64,000 nucleotides of DNA from Agapetus fuscipes (lineage: Eukaryota; Arthropoda; Insecta; Trichoptera; Glossosomatidae). The stretch covers positions 7,569,001-7,633,000 of the forward strand of contig OX637332.1 of assembly GCA_951799405.1 (NCBI GenBank), read 5' to 3'. Shown here piece by piece: positions 24,081 to 34,345 of the stretch; position 1 is the stretch's first letter, and each line of letters opens with the position of its first letter. Both the position numbers and the translations under genes were made by a program. The notes below the pieces were generated by a model that saw only the letters and a list, made by a program, of their open reading frames with translations, did not search any database and had not been told where the DNA came from.

Positions 24081-24316
24081 ACGAGCTTGATCGCCGCTAC
24101 AAAGCACCAGTACTCACGCAAGACCCAGTTGCTGTACCTAAGACTAGATGGACCTTTAGTGACCGGCCTTTGGAAAAGGTTTTATGAATTTTTCAACCCA
24201 ACGAAGAGCGTATTTGTAAAAATAAATGGTATATTTTTTGTTCTCCGCCGAGATTCGAACCCACAACCTTCCATTTACGAGTCTGAAGTGTTGCCACTGA
24301 ACTATGGACCGGTCGT
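24077..24316 (-). mobile_element. SINE-B copy
   Basis: Body ACGCAAGACCCAGTTGCTGT to the head (complement of GGTTCGAATCTC and GACCGGTCCATAGTTCAGTG). The 3' end joins a short repeat also present at 11985-12047. Confidence 0.83.
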
Positions 24317-24379
24317 GTTTAAGTCCCGTAGCTATAATTTACTTTCTACGTTAAAAAAAATATAACAACATTTATTTTA

Positions 24380-24556
24380 CATGCTTTTCCAAAAGCAAAC
24401 ACGTCTAAGTTCATTCTCACACATGCTGCAAATGGATTTATAACATTTAAGCCCAATCACGAATGAACATAAGCTCGGCAACTGACATTCGCAAAGTAAA
24501 CTATTTTTACAGTATGAGCGATCAGCCCCACGCCAACCCATAAGTGAAGGAACAGC
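24380..24556 (-). repeat. LINE-A 3' UTR copy, internal deletion
   Basis: CATGCTTTTCCAAAAGCA to AACCCATAAGTGAAGGAA. The tail and about 20 bp before GACATTCGCAAAGTAA are missing. Confidence 0.75.
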
Positions 24557-24557
24557 T

Positions 24558-24638
24558 AAGGAGTTACGGTGGGATTTGCACCGTAGCTCTCTAGGTTTTA
24601 ACATAATCGTTCTACCAACTAAGCTATCGAACGGATGG
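24558..24638 (-). mobile_element. tRNA-like head, probably of SINE-A
   Basis: On the minus strand CGTTCGATAGCTTAGTTGG (A box) and GGTGCAAATCCCACC (B box). It could fold like a tRNA but has no clean acceptor stem and no body downstream. A SINE head relic is likelier than a gene. Confidence 0.55.
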
Positions 24639-25085
24639 TTGATTGGGTTTTACAATTTCATGGGCATTTTGTTATATTTTCATCAGATTGGCATAACTGT
24701 TTTAATGATTTCAAATGCAATGAATCATTGTATATATCCAATGGTGAATTTGGACTGGATCCAGTGGAAAATCACGTCGGTAGGTACTAAAATACCAGCG
24801 TTTCAGGTGCACAAGATCAGGTTCCCAGAAATACAAATGCATGCCAAATTATATAACTGGATTTGGCCGTGAGTAAGCAAATAATTTTAATTACAAAAAA
24901 ATATTTAATTGGATTTTTTTTTTCAAAATCACTTTTTGTAAACATTAACGTTTTCATCCTATTTTAACCCTTCCTTTGGTTTAATAAACTCCTTGAACAG
25001 TCATTCATATTTTATCTTGTTTTGCAAACATCACTTCGACTGCAGTCGTTGGCGTAATTCGAGCCACCTTATCCTACAAAATAAT

Positions 25086-25490
25086 TAAAAAACAGAGATT
25101 ACGCGGCAAGAAAATACCCAATATGTGTAGCTTAGTTGCGTTTTATTTGATTGTAAGCCGATCTAAAGCACGAAAGTTTTATAAGTATGACACTTTTAAA
25201 TTCTTTTTAAATTATAGTCGATCGATCGGTCAAAGAGCTTAATGTACGCAATTAGAGACAAAAGAATAGGATTCGATTCCACAAGAGTGTTAAAAAAAGT
25301 TTTTTTTAGAATTAGAGGCGTATAACCGGCAAGGTTTACTCTGGTTGTACAAGGTTTGAGAAGTTACTTTTTTGTAAGCAGAAAAACTCTCACTTCAAGT
25401 CACAAAAGGCTAGCTCCCTTACCTGTGAATTTCAATAGGTTCCACACAAGTGCCAAGCCTTGAGGAATAAAAAGCAGACTAAAAAGATAC
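25086..25490 (+). mobile_element. SINE-A relics (tail and a degraded copy)
   Basis: A tail piece (GATTACGCGGCAAGAAAATA to GTAGCTTAGTTGCGTTTTA) lies at 25086-25144. A heavily diverged full-length copy runs 25212-25490, recognised by CCGGCAAGGTTTACTCTGG and CTTACCTGTGAATTTCAATA. Confidence 0.6.
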
Positions 25491-25577
25491 TTTTTAGTTT
25501 GAAAAAAAAAACATTTTTAACATTTATTTTAGAAAGGATTATTTTACATATTTCTTTCTCGGATAAATAAAAAAAAA

Positions 25578-25707
25578 TCACGATAGGGGATAGAGAAAAC
25601 TCATCTCGATTTTCCCCGAAAAAGTAATAAAGGTATTGTGCCTCACAATACCATTTATTGCTTTTTCTGGTAAAATCGAAATGAATCTACTCTATCCCCT
25701 ATCGTGA
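25578..25707. repeat. 130-nt perfectly centred hairpin
   Basis: The outer arm TCACGATAGGGGATAGAG is exactly complementary to the last 18 bases. Inner paired segments TCGATTTT, AAAAG, AATAAA and TATTGTG close on a CCT loop at 25641-25643. Either strand could form a pre-miRNA-like stem; a small foldback element is the alternative. Confidence 0.8.
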
Positions 25708-26210
25708 ATAGACACCCAGATATGAATAACCGGTCTAAATGTACCTACTTGAAAGAAAATGTCTGTCGGCGAAGATGATAAAGTATAAAAACTGACCACA
25801 AACTCATCTCAAATTTCTTGTTTCCTTCCAGAACATGATTCGATTGTGGGAGTTAAATAGTATTATCGGGAATTTCAATGTCTTGAGTATACGTTTTTAC
25901 ACTTTAATACAACCGTAGCGTTTTCCCAAAAATCTGGGGAAGCTAGAACAACGCCTTTAGTGAACGTTTTAGATTCAATACATTTTTGTTTAAACGTTGT
26001 GGTTGGTTTACAGATATTATGCTTGTATAGGACTGGTTTGAAGCCGAAAAGGTACTATGTAAGAAAACGTAAACATTGCCTCTAGTGAACGTTTTAATTT
26101 TTATACATTTTTGCTTAAAATCTTTATCAAAGTTTATGAGAAATATATTTTGTTTGGGGCGCATATGAATTGGATTTGTCTGGCAATTTGAAACTCAAAC
26201 CGCAGTCTGA

Positions 26211-26443
26211 CGTAACGCAACTACGCAATTAAGCTATACATACAGTGTAACTTCTTGCAACGTTTTCCCTGAAGGTCTCGCATGTAGCGAGTAGAAAACT
26301 ATTTATTTTTACAGGTAAGGGGTCCAACATAACGCCAGCCATTACAATTGAAGTGGGGGTTTTCCAGCTCCCAACCACTCGGGAGCTAGTACTCATTTCT
26401 TGTCAGGACTGAATAAACCTTGCCGGTATTGACCAGCAACGAT
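26211..26443 (-). mobile_element. SINE-A, head missing
   Basis: ACTACGCAATTAAGCTATAC to CCTTGCCGGTATTGACC; the tRNA-like part is lost. Confidence 0.82.
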
Positions 26444-26451
26444 TTAATTTT

Positions 26452-26596
26452 TAGAGCTGGGAAACCCCCACTTGAACTGAAGTGATCCTCTTACCTGTAA
26501 AAATAAATAGGTTCCACTCGCCACATCGAACCTCTCTAAAACTTAGATAATGCTGCAGGAAGCTACACTATGTGCTTAGCTTAGTTGCGTTTGCGA
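26452..26596 (+). mobile_element. SINE-A 3' half
   Basis: AGAGCTGGGAAACCCCCACT to TAGCTTAGTTGCGTTTGCG. It lies head to head with the copy at 26211. Confidence 0.8.
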
Positions 26597-26639
26597 TGAG
26601 TTATATCTCAAGCATCAGGCGCAGATGTATTGGATGGTT

Positions 26640-26885
26640 CCATGATAGAACGACACAGTGATAAAACGACACATGACAGAATATCACAATGACAGAACGA
26701 CACATGACAGAACAACACATGACAGAACATCACAATGCCAGGATATCACATGACAAAACGACACATGAAAGAACAACACATGGCAGAACGACACATGACA
26801 TAACAACACATGACAGAACATCATATGACAAAACATCACTACAAAAAAACATCACAGGGAAGTACATCACAATGACAAAATAAGA
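26640..26885 (+). repeat. 15-bp satellite (ATGACAGAACGACAC)n
   Basis: About 16 imperfect units, alternating AACGACAC, AACAACAC and AACATCAC. The frame is open because 15 is a multiple of 3; it is not a gene. Confidence 0.85.
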
Positions 26886-26934
26886 TGTTTGGTCATGTGA
26901 TCTTTTTTCACGTGCCGTTTACTTTATGTTCTAT

Positions 26935-27425
26935 TTTAGGTATGTGAGGTTTCATCATGTGATGTTTTGTCATAGTGATGTTTTGTCATGTGTAGTTCTG
27001 TCATGTGTTGTTCTGTCATGTGTCGTTTTGTCACTGGGCCGTTGTATCCTGCCACCGTATTGGATTTGTGTGGCGGCTTGAAACCCAAGCCGCTATCGGA
27101 CGTAGGTGATGTTTTGTAATAGTGATGTTTTGTCATAGTGGTGTTTTGTCATGTGTAGTTCTGTCATGTGTTGTTCTGTCATGTGTCCTTTTGTCACTAG
27201 GCCGTTCTATCCTGTCACCGTATTGGATTTGTCTGGCGGCTTGAAACCCAAGTATCGGACGTAGGTGATGTTTTGTAATAGTGATGTTTTGTCATGTGTA
27301 GTTCTGTCATGTGTTGTTATGTCATGTGTCCTTTTGTCACTGGGCCGTTCTATCCTGTCACCGTATTGGATTTGTCTGGCGGCTTGAAACCCAAGCCGCT
27401 ATCGGACGTAGGTGATGTTTTATTC
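26935..27425 (-). repeat. same satellite in reverse, within a 150-165-bp higher-order repeat
   Basis: TGTCATGTGTTGTTCTGTCA-type units alternate with a 45-bp spacer (CCGTATTGGATTTGTCTGGC, GGCTTGAAACCCAAGC, ATCGGACGTAGG) at 27057, 27220 and 27361. A diverged spacer also occurs alone at 26165-26212. Confidence 0.82.
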
Positions 27426-27617
27426 TCGGAGACGGGAATGAAGCGCGCGTAGGTGCATTCTCTCTCGGCGAACCGGTCGACCCACTATGAATCAAACTTT
27501 GATGTGCGGTCCCGACTGTATAGCGCGATACGTATTTATTCATTGTGTTTGGCCAGAGCTTTCTCACGTGTAACGAATAAAGATGTAAAGAATAAGGGCT
27601 TATAATGGTAATTATAT

Positions 27618-27999
27618 TGTTACGATTTTTTTGGTTCGGATACTTTTCAAATAAAACTCTTCTCTTCTTTTTACTTATTTATTTTACACGTTTATATTTA
27701 TTTTTACAAAGACACTCTCATTTATTTCATTACACTGGTTTCAGTTCACTGGTCGAATTTGTTCATTGTATTGGTGGAGTTTGACGATAAGACTGACTAG
27801 TGCAAGCAACTTGCACCCTTTTAAACTAAGAGTGTCGAACACTCCGGAACATATTTTTGCTCGATGCTTCTCGAAGTACTTAGCCTAGAGACTTCTCTAT
27901 ATACACACAATTATCAATCCTACCCACCAATACAATAAAGAATTCCTATGACTAATACTTATACATGTTTTAATATTTACATTACCTATTGACATAACA
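27618..27999. mobile_element. solo LTR (Ty3/gypsy-like)
   Basis: The 382-bp unit begins TGTTACGA and ends CATAACA, a 5-bp inverted TGTTA/TAACA terminus. ATAT lies at 27614-27617 and 28000-28003, a 4-bp target duplication. Inside are a TATA-like CTCTATATAC and CAATAAAG. No internal retroviral-type domain adjoins it, so recombination between two LTRs is the likely origin. Confidence 0.7.
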
Positions 28000-28097
28000 A
28001 TATTGTTAAGAACTAAGGATTTGAAGTAGCCACGCAGGTAGGTGTGTACTGGGTGCGACCGCTTGCATCGCGAGGAACCAAAATCTCTCAAAAAATG

Positions 28098-28949
28098 TTA
28101 GATTGGCGGTGCACGGTGGTATACTAGTGCCAACCTTGATGTATGGAAGTGAAGCCTGGACGGTGAGTGAAAGGGAAATTAGTAAAGTCCATACAGTAGA
28201 AATGGACTATCTAAGAAGTATGATTGGGAAAAAACGAAGTGACAGGGTGAGGAATGATTTTGTAAGAGAAGAATGTGGTGTAAGGGAAAGTGTGAAAGTG
28301 AAGATTAAAAGAAGTATGTTAAGATGGTTCGGGCACTTGGAGAGAATGAGTGATGAAAGATTGACGAAGAAAGTATATGTTGCTAGAATAGATGGATGTC
28401 GTGGTAGAGGAAGACCGAGAAAAGTATGGAAGGATCAAATCTCTGAAATAGCGAATGAATGGGATATCCAGAGTCATAATAAAAGGAGGACTTGTATGAA
28501 AAAGGTTATGACTCTGGATGAAATGAAAGAAGTATGCAAGGACAGGAAGAAGTGGCGGCTAATCTGCAATGTTGATTTCTAATGTTGGTGTATTCATTTG
28601 CTACATTTTTTGCATAGGAAATTTTTGACTTTTTTTGTATAGATTTCTTTGTAAGGTTTTGTTCTTTTTTATATTTAAATGTAATTTATTATTCATATTC
28701 CTTGACTTATAGGTTGGTATGAGGCTGACCACCCATACTGTAAAAAATGGTTCACTTTGCCAATATCACCCCTGTTTCAGGGAAGGTCGGCAAAAGTTGT
28801 GGGGCTTATGTTCATTTGAGGTTTGGATTTTATTTGTAAGTACACATTCAGCATTTGTAAGCGCGAACTACACTTGTTGGTTTGTGGGCATACATCTGAG
28901 AGCTTTAAATGAATATATCTTTGCAACTTAGATTATTATTAGATTATTA
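28098..28949 (+). mobile_element. LINE-A (RTE-like), RT C-terminus plus full 3' UTR
   Basis: The best-preserved LINE-A copy. An open frame runs from about 28103 to 28582 (about 159 codons) and encodes the C-terminal tail of a non-LTR reverse transcriptase: LMYGSEAWTVS, LRWFGHLERMSDERL, GRGRPRKVWKDQI, then KRRTCMKKV and a stop. This tail is typical of RTE-type endonuclease-reverse transcriptases; the catalytic YxDD region is missing, so the copy is 5'-truncated and inactive. The 3' UTR (28583-28949) includes a block starting CCTTGACTTATAGGTTGG at 28700 and ends in an ATTATTAGATT-type tail. This join identifies the block repeated elsewhere in the window as LINE-A 3' UTR. Confidence 0.85.
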
Positions 28950-29642
28950 CGCGCGCCTGAACATGTACGCTAGTTTATAGTAGTGTGTATCTGGCTCTAG
29001 TGTGATAGTAGTTGTAAGGCATATAGAACGGCGATCTAGTACGAGCGAGAGATCAAATGATCTGGAATATGCAATAATGATCCTTATTGTACCTATATAT
29101 ACGGACTGCAAAAGGAATCAGTTGATTAGTCGTTCCAAGCATTTTGCCGTGAAGACCAATATACGCAAAGATTATCAATTAATGTAAATTGTGAACCAAA
29201 TTGTTTAAAATAAATTCTGTTGAAATAAATAATTGCGGTTTAATTAAAGAAAACTCCAGTAAAATCTTAACAATATCTTTAACAACGAACAAAATATTCG
29301 TTAAAATTATTGCTCGTTACACGTAGATTTCAGTGAATATTGTGTTCAAGACGCTCTTTTCACAGGTCTGGCCAGAATCCGGTTGTCTCGCAACCCGAAA
29401 ACTAAAAATCGTACTCTTAAGTGCCAACTGCTCAATTACTGTGTGCAGAGCTATAATTAAATACAGCGACTGTGAAATAAACTTAAAAATAGATTACAAT
29501 TCAGTCCATACATAAAGTTCATACAACTCATTTCACACGAAATTGGTTTAGATTTTTTCTGCTCAGCGCCATGCATATTAAACATGAAATGAATCAAGGT
29601 TTGACCGCATGTGTATATTTTTTCAAACGATTCAGGATTAGG
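28950..29642. other. no recognised feature
   Basis: Contains a TATATATA at about 29095 and several AATAAA motifs and could be an LTR remnant, but no terminal repeats or duplication were found. Confidence 0.4.
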
Positions 29643-29853
29643 ACCGGTCCGTAGTCTAGTGGTAACGCTTTTGATTGAAAGATTGTGAATTCGATTTCTG
29701 GGGGGGGGGTGGGGGCACAAAAAATGTTTTTTTCAAAAATGTCCTTCGCCCGCGGCCCGGTTAAAAACTTCATTGCCTTTACCAAAGACTGGTCCATCAT
29801 TTGAGTCTTGCTTGGGAATCGGCGCTTTGTACTTTGTAGGTACCAAGCTCGTA
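29643..29853 (+). mobile_element. SINE-B, interrupted by SINE-A
   Basis: Head ACCGGTCCGTAGTCTAGTGG, degenerate B box (GAATTCGATTTC), a G run at 29700-29709, body to CCAAGCTCGT, where SINE-A begins. Confidence 0.78.
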
Positions 29854-29859
29854 AAAATA

Positions 29860-29990
29860 TCCGGTCGATAGTTCAGTTGGTAGAATGCATGCATTCCAAC
29901 CCCCCCTTCAACTGAAGCGGTTGGCATAAGGACCCCTTCGGGGATAACTAGGCAAGAAGTCACACTACATGTGTAGCTTAGTTGCGTAAC
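29860..29990 (+). mobile_element. SINE-A, internally deleted, at the SINE-B end
   Basis: TCCGGTCGATAGTTCAGTTGG head joined to TTCAACTGAAGCGGTTGG and the 3' end GTGTAGCTTAGTTGCG. The B box and middle are deleted. Confidence 0.8.
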
Positions 29991-30172
29991 ACGATCCCCT
30001 ACCCATTACGGATGTGTAGTGTTGGGCTTGTGGCGTAACATTATTTATTTGTTTTTTATTTTATTTATATCTCATCGGTGAGACTACCGGCTTAAACTCC
30101 CACCTCTTCTTCAGAAGCCCGATGCCTACCTTTCGGGCTAAACTACGAGAAGTGGTAGCATATTGAAACTTA

Positions 30173-30378
30173 ATTTTACAGGCTCACGTCAATCACTTCA
30201 GTTGAAGTGGGGGTTTTCCTGCTATTCCCAGGCAAGTACTCATTTCTTATGAAGGCAGAATAAACCTTGCCCGAATAAACACCGATACGGGAAATCATTT
30301 TCGACATCCTCGGTGGGATTCGAACTTGAGCTCTAGGCATGAAATGCAAGCACTCTACCAATTGAACTGTCGACCAAA
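30173..30378 (-). mobile_element. SINE-A, 3' truncated
   Basis: Head on the right (complement of TGGTAGAGTGCTTGCATTTC, B box GTTCGAATCCC) to a break at TTTTACAGG. Confidence 0.82.
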
Positions 30379-30939
30379 CAAAAGCAATTCGATCGCGCCG
30401 GTATCGAATTCTTTTCAAAAAAGGCTGTAGGTTATACGGCTAGAGGTGAAATGCGTTTGGCAAAATATGCTGACTACATTTAACCAAGCAGTCCAAGATC
30501 CATCATGGGTTGACGATGGTGATGTAATAAAGAGGAAGAATTGACAAATGTGTATTGCTTGAGAGTTATGTCATTATTTTATAATACCAGTTTGTACTTA
30601 CACGGGAACACAACAGTTGATGGAGCTCTAATTATTTTATAGCTCTATTCACATAAATCATAAGTAATGATGTTTTACTTCTGGAGCTCGACGGGATGAC
30701 AATCATTAACGTTTATTTTTATGATTTATGAGGAGAAAATTCTTAAATTGAAAATATTCTACGGAAACCGATGATAATAGGCAAATTTAAAAGAACTGTG
30801 CCATGTCTAAGATAGACAAAGTAAGTAAAGACGGGGGTGCGAGTAACAGCACCAAGATAAAGCTTGCTAGGTGTCTGGTCCACTATTTTTTTCTCTCTGC
30901 TGCTCAAATATGGACCTTAAAGTAGCAGAAAAGACTAAA

Positions 30940-31246
30940 TTGGCATTTTCAAAATGTGGGGCTGCAGGCGCATGCTCCGAATCCCTTGGACGGCTAGACG
31001 TACCAACAAGTCTATTCGTCGGGAGCTACGTTTGAATGTCTTGACTGCTTCCCAGTGTAAGTACATTGGAGGATAAAAGAGGAAAAGGAAGACCTCCCCC
31101 TCACGATGGACCGATCAAGCGAAGACATCAGCAAGGACCTCAGCGGTTGGAGCGCTGCGTGCCACGCAGTCGAGAGAGAATTGGAGAAGAGTAGGTGCTT
31201 CCACAAGGGTCACAACCCTCAGAAATGGGGAATAGGATGACATACA
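30940..31246 (+). mobile_element. LINE-D fragment, internally deleted
   Basis: CGAAGACATCAGCAAGGACC and CTTCCACAAGGGTCACAACC show the LINE-D end. The coding remnant reads RRMLRIPWTARRTNKSIRR, then a deletion after TASQ, then RWTDQAKTSARTSAVGALRA with shifts. It retains the SRENWRR Trp. Confidence 0.78.
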
Positions 31247-32465
31247 AGAATAATAACTGAACCTAAGTCTAGGTAGGCTACTCAAGCAAAATAACGTTAA
31301 TTTAGCATAAATAAGCAGATAGGTATTACGTTCTGGAGCAGATTATTAATTGTGCATGTTGTACACAATACGAACTAACAAAAAAAAAGAGGATGAAATT
31401 TTGCAGCAGGGCTGTTATCGGCGGAGTGTTGTGTTTTGAGTTTTAAGTAAGTGGCAAGATAAAAACTATTACGATTAAACTTTAAAAAAAAAAGAGTACA
31501 CGAAAAGTAATTTTTAATATCTAAAAGCTTTATCCGCTAACATTGCAGATCAACATTATTTTTTTTTAAGTTCTATAACCTATAAGTCAAGGAACAAAAA
31601 TTGACGTTACAAATTTGTTTCATGGCAGCAACAGCACGCTTCATTTGGAATTAATGAAGAAACCAAATTGTCCCATAAGTACAGTAATAATTTTAACAAG
31701 GATAAATCCATGGGTGAAGGGTTAACTCAACGCACAGAATAATTTTGACGTTTCTGACAGGACCGTGGTCTTGTTTAAAATTAATTAATGACCGTTCCTC
31801 CACAGCTATTTGCTCGCCATCGACAGAATTTTTAATTAGGTGCTCGCTGCTTCTGTTCGAATCAGTATAAACGACAAACAAACCTCGACTCACGCGTCTT
31901 GTTGTTTTTGTTTATTTATTTTTTTAAATATCTCGATTGTCCGTGAATGTATAATTAATTCGCGCACGTAAACGAAATTTTTTACGTTTAACAAAAATAA
32001 GCTAGTAGAAAAACAAAAAAGTATTACCTAACTGTGTTATTTTATAATCCTTACAAACTCTAGATAATTTAAGAATTATCGAGTTTTAGTTCCCGATCGA
32101 GCGACGTAAAGTGAAATGTATTTTTCTCTTTATTTAGTTCAAAACACTAGGAGGTTGAATTGATACGCCAGCCAAATTGTCCTAAAATTGAAATTCTGGA
32201 GACTGGAGGTGGTATAATCCAGCTGGACGACGGATCCTTCACTTTTTGGATGCAACGGGTATCGATAGAGGGCAAACAACGAATTAGGGGCTATGGCGAT
32301 GGCATGTAGGTATAATATCGAATTACAGTAAGTACCATCTTGGTACTGTCGCATCGGCCACAGACAAAAAGTTTGACGATTCCACTCAATAACTTGGAAG
32401 GCGAATAATTGGTGAAGCCAGTTTTTCCCCAAATATTTTTTTTGATCTATGGTGACAAAACAATC
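31247..32465. other. no recognised feature
   Basis: A 24-bp LINE-A end scrap (ACCTATAAGTCAAGGAAC) lies at about 31577-31594. At 32160-32310 a plus frame (IRQPNCPKIEILETGG, GSFTFWMQRVSIEGKQ) and a longer minus frame overlap; neither is recognised. Confidence 0.4.
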
Positions 32466-33062
32466 CGACATCTATAATCTATAATCTATAATCTAAGTTG
32501 CGAGGATATATTCATTCAAAGCTCTCAGATGTATGCCCACAAACAAACACGTGTAGTTCGCGCTTACAAATGCTGATTGTGTACTTACAAATAAAATCCA
32601 AACCTCAAATGAACATAAGCCCTGCAACTCTTGCCGACATTCCCTGAAACAGGGGTGACATTGGCAAAGTGAATAATTTTTAACAGTATGGGTGGTCAAC
32701 CTCATACCAACCTATAAGTCAAGGAATACGAGTGATAAATAACATTTAAGTATAAGAAAACAACAAAACCTTAAAAATAAATCTATACAAAAAAAGTCAA
32801 AAATGTCTTATGCAAAAAATGTAGCAAGCTAATAAACCAACATTACAAATCAGCATTGCAGATTAGCCGCCACTTCTTTCTGTCCTTGCATACTTCTTTC
32901 ATTTCATCCAGAGTCATAACTTTTTTCATACAAGCTCTCCTTTTATTATGACTCTGGATATCCCATTCACTCGCTATTTCGAAAATTTGATCCATCCATA
33001 CCTTTCTCGGTCTTCCTCTTCCACGACATCCATCAATTCTTGCAGCATATACTTTCTATGAC
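32466..33062 (-). mobile_element. LINE-A fragment, RT C-terminus plus 3' UTR
   Basis: Minus-strand partner of the copy at 28098. The coding remnant (AARIDGCRGRGRPRKVWMDQ to KKWRLICNADL and stop) is open from about 33062 to 32860, then UTR and the conserved block to 32466, ending in three tandem TATAATC units. Truncated at 33062. Confidence 0.82.
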
Positions 33063-33248
33063 ATGGCTGCTCATAAACACCTGATAATACAAACTGGACG
33101 AAACTATGCTTCCAGATTAAATAAATCAATCGATGAACCTATTGCAAAGCGGTCAATAGGTAGGGTTCGCTTGAGAGTGTTTGCAAAAAAAAAACATAAG
33201 CTGGTTCAATATTCATCGGGATGGAGAATCGCATTTTTCTTCACTTAT

Positions 33249-33471
33249 CTAAATCTAAGTTGCAAAGGTATAATTAACATTCAAAATGTCCACAAACAGA
33301 CAGTGTAACTTCGCGCTTACAAATTTTGAATGTGTACTTACAAATTAAAATCCAAACCTCAAATGAACATAAACTCTGTACCTTTTGCCAACCTTCCCTG
33401 AAACAGTGGTCACATTGGCAAAGTGAAACATTTTTTACAGTATGGGTGGTCAGCCTTGTACCAACCAACAA
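33249..33471 (-). repeat. LINE-A 3' UTR copy
   Basis: AAATCTAAGTTGCAAAGG to AGCCTTGTACCAACCA; near complete. Confidence 0.82.
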
Positions 33472-33711
33472 AAAGAAAAAACATCAGCTGTACAAATCAC
33501 AAGTATTATTAATATTCGGGTTCCATGGAATAACATTTTTTTGAATTATGAAATCGCATTGATTGAGGTGTTTATATTTTTTTTTTGTCTTCTTGGTGTT
33601 GTGTGGCTTGTATTAAATAATAATTAGCTACACTTTCGTAGTTTATCAGATGGCTAACGCGTAATTCTCCGTAATGGATTGCCATCGTAAAATGCAAATT
33701 ACCTTGAGGCC

Positions 33712-33770
33712 GTGTCGCGTGAAGCGCCGAGATGTAAAAGGATGCTCGGCAGGGTCTTCACGCGCGACAC
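33712..33770. repeat. 59-nt GC-rich hairpin
   Basis: Outer stem GTGTCGCGTGAAG against CTTCACGCGCGACAC, inner stem GCCGAG against CTCGGC, and a 13-nt loop. GC content is well above the surroundings. Confidence 0.7.
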
Positions 33771-34150
33771 TATCTGGTGACGGAAATCAAGCAAAAAATA
33801 ATCTCGCATCTGAGTGTGGTCTAAAAGATCAATGGGACCTGAATAATAATTGTGAATTATATAGCTGATGATGATGATTTCTTTAGAGCGACGCTGTAAT
33901 GAGAACTAAAAATATGTAATAACAAATATAATTGTGTCAGGAAGAACCTACCACAGTAAGGGAAAAATAAAAAAAACTTCTAGACCATTGCTAGCCTTCT
34001 ACTCTCCACTGTTGGATAAATGCCTCTTTAAAATTGCTCCACTTCTTTCTATTCCGGGTAATCTGAACCCACTGTTTTCCTATTATCCATGCAGTATCCT
34101 CGCCTTATCTTTTTAGCTCTTGTCCTACTTTTTTTTGTGGTCTCACTGAA

Positions 34151-34330
34151 GATGATGAGGTGATAATTTCTTTAGAGCCCGGTTTCGTGATAAAGTCACT
34201 CCAGGGACACTGCAAATGATGCCATCAATCTGCTTACGTTCAGTGAATTTCGGAACTTCTCATGGTCCTCTACCTCTCTTGTATAATGCAACTGCAAATG
34301 CACGCTCTCGAAACACACTCATTTTAACAT
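34151..34330 (-). mobile_element. L2/CR1-like LINE 3' fragment
   Basis: Same family as 10823-11095: it shares GATTTCTTTAGAGC, TCACTCCAGG and CATGGTCCTCTACCTCTC. Frames are broken. A further tail scrap (GATGATGATGATTTCTTTAG) lies at 33866-33899. Confidence 0.75.
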
Positions 34331-34345
34331 TTTTCAATCCGTATC

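Noticed and set aside
24558..24638. Functional tRNA gene
   Set aside because: A and B boxes are present but the acceptor stem does not close and the sequence fits a SINE-A head. The same reasoning applies to the heads at 10050, 35254, 37417, 46513 and 60682.
26689..26883. Frame with MTERHMTEQHMTEHH repeats
   Set aside because: Translation of a 15-bp satellite; no start context, signal or homology.
28719..28931. Frame beginning MRLTTHTVKNGSLCQ, repeated at 14827, 32493, 33274 and 44533
   Set aside because: All lie in the LINE-A 3' UTR after the RT stop codon, and diverged copies are not frame-preserving.
31571..31594. LINE-A copy at ACCTATAAGTCAAGGAAC
   Set aside because: Only about 20 bp match; too short to list as a copy.
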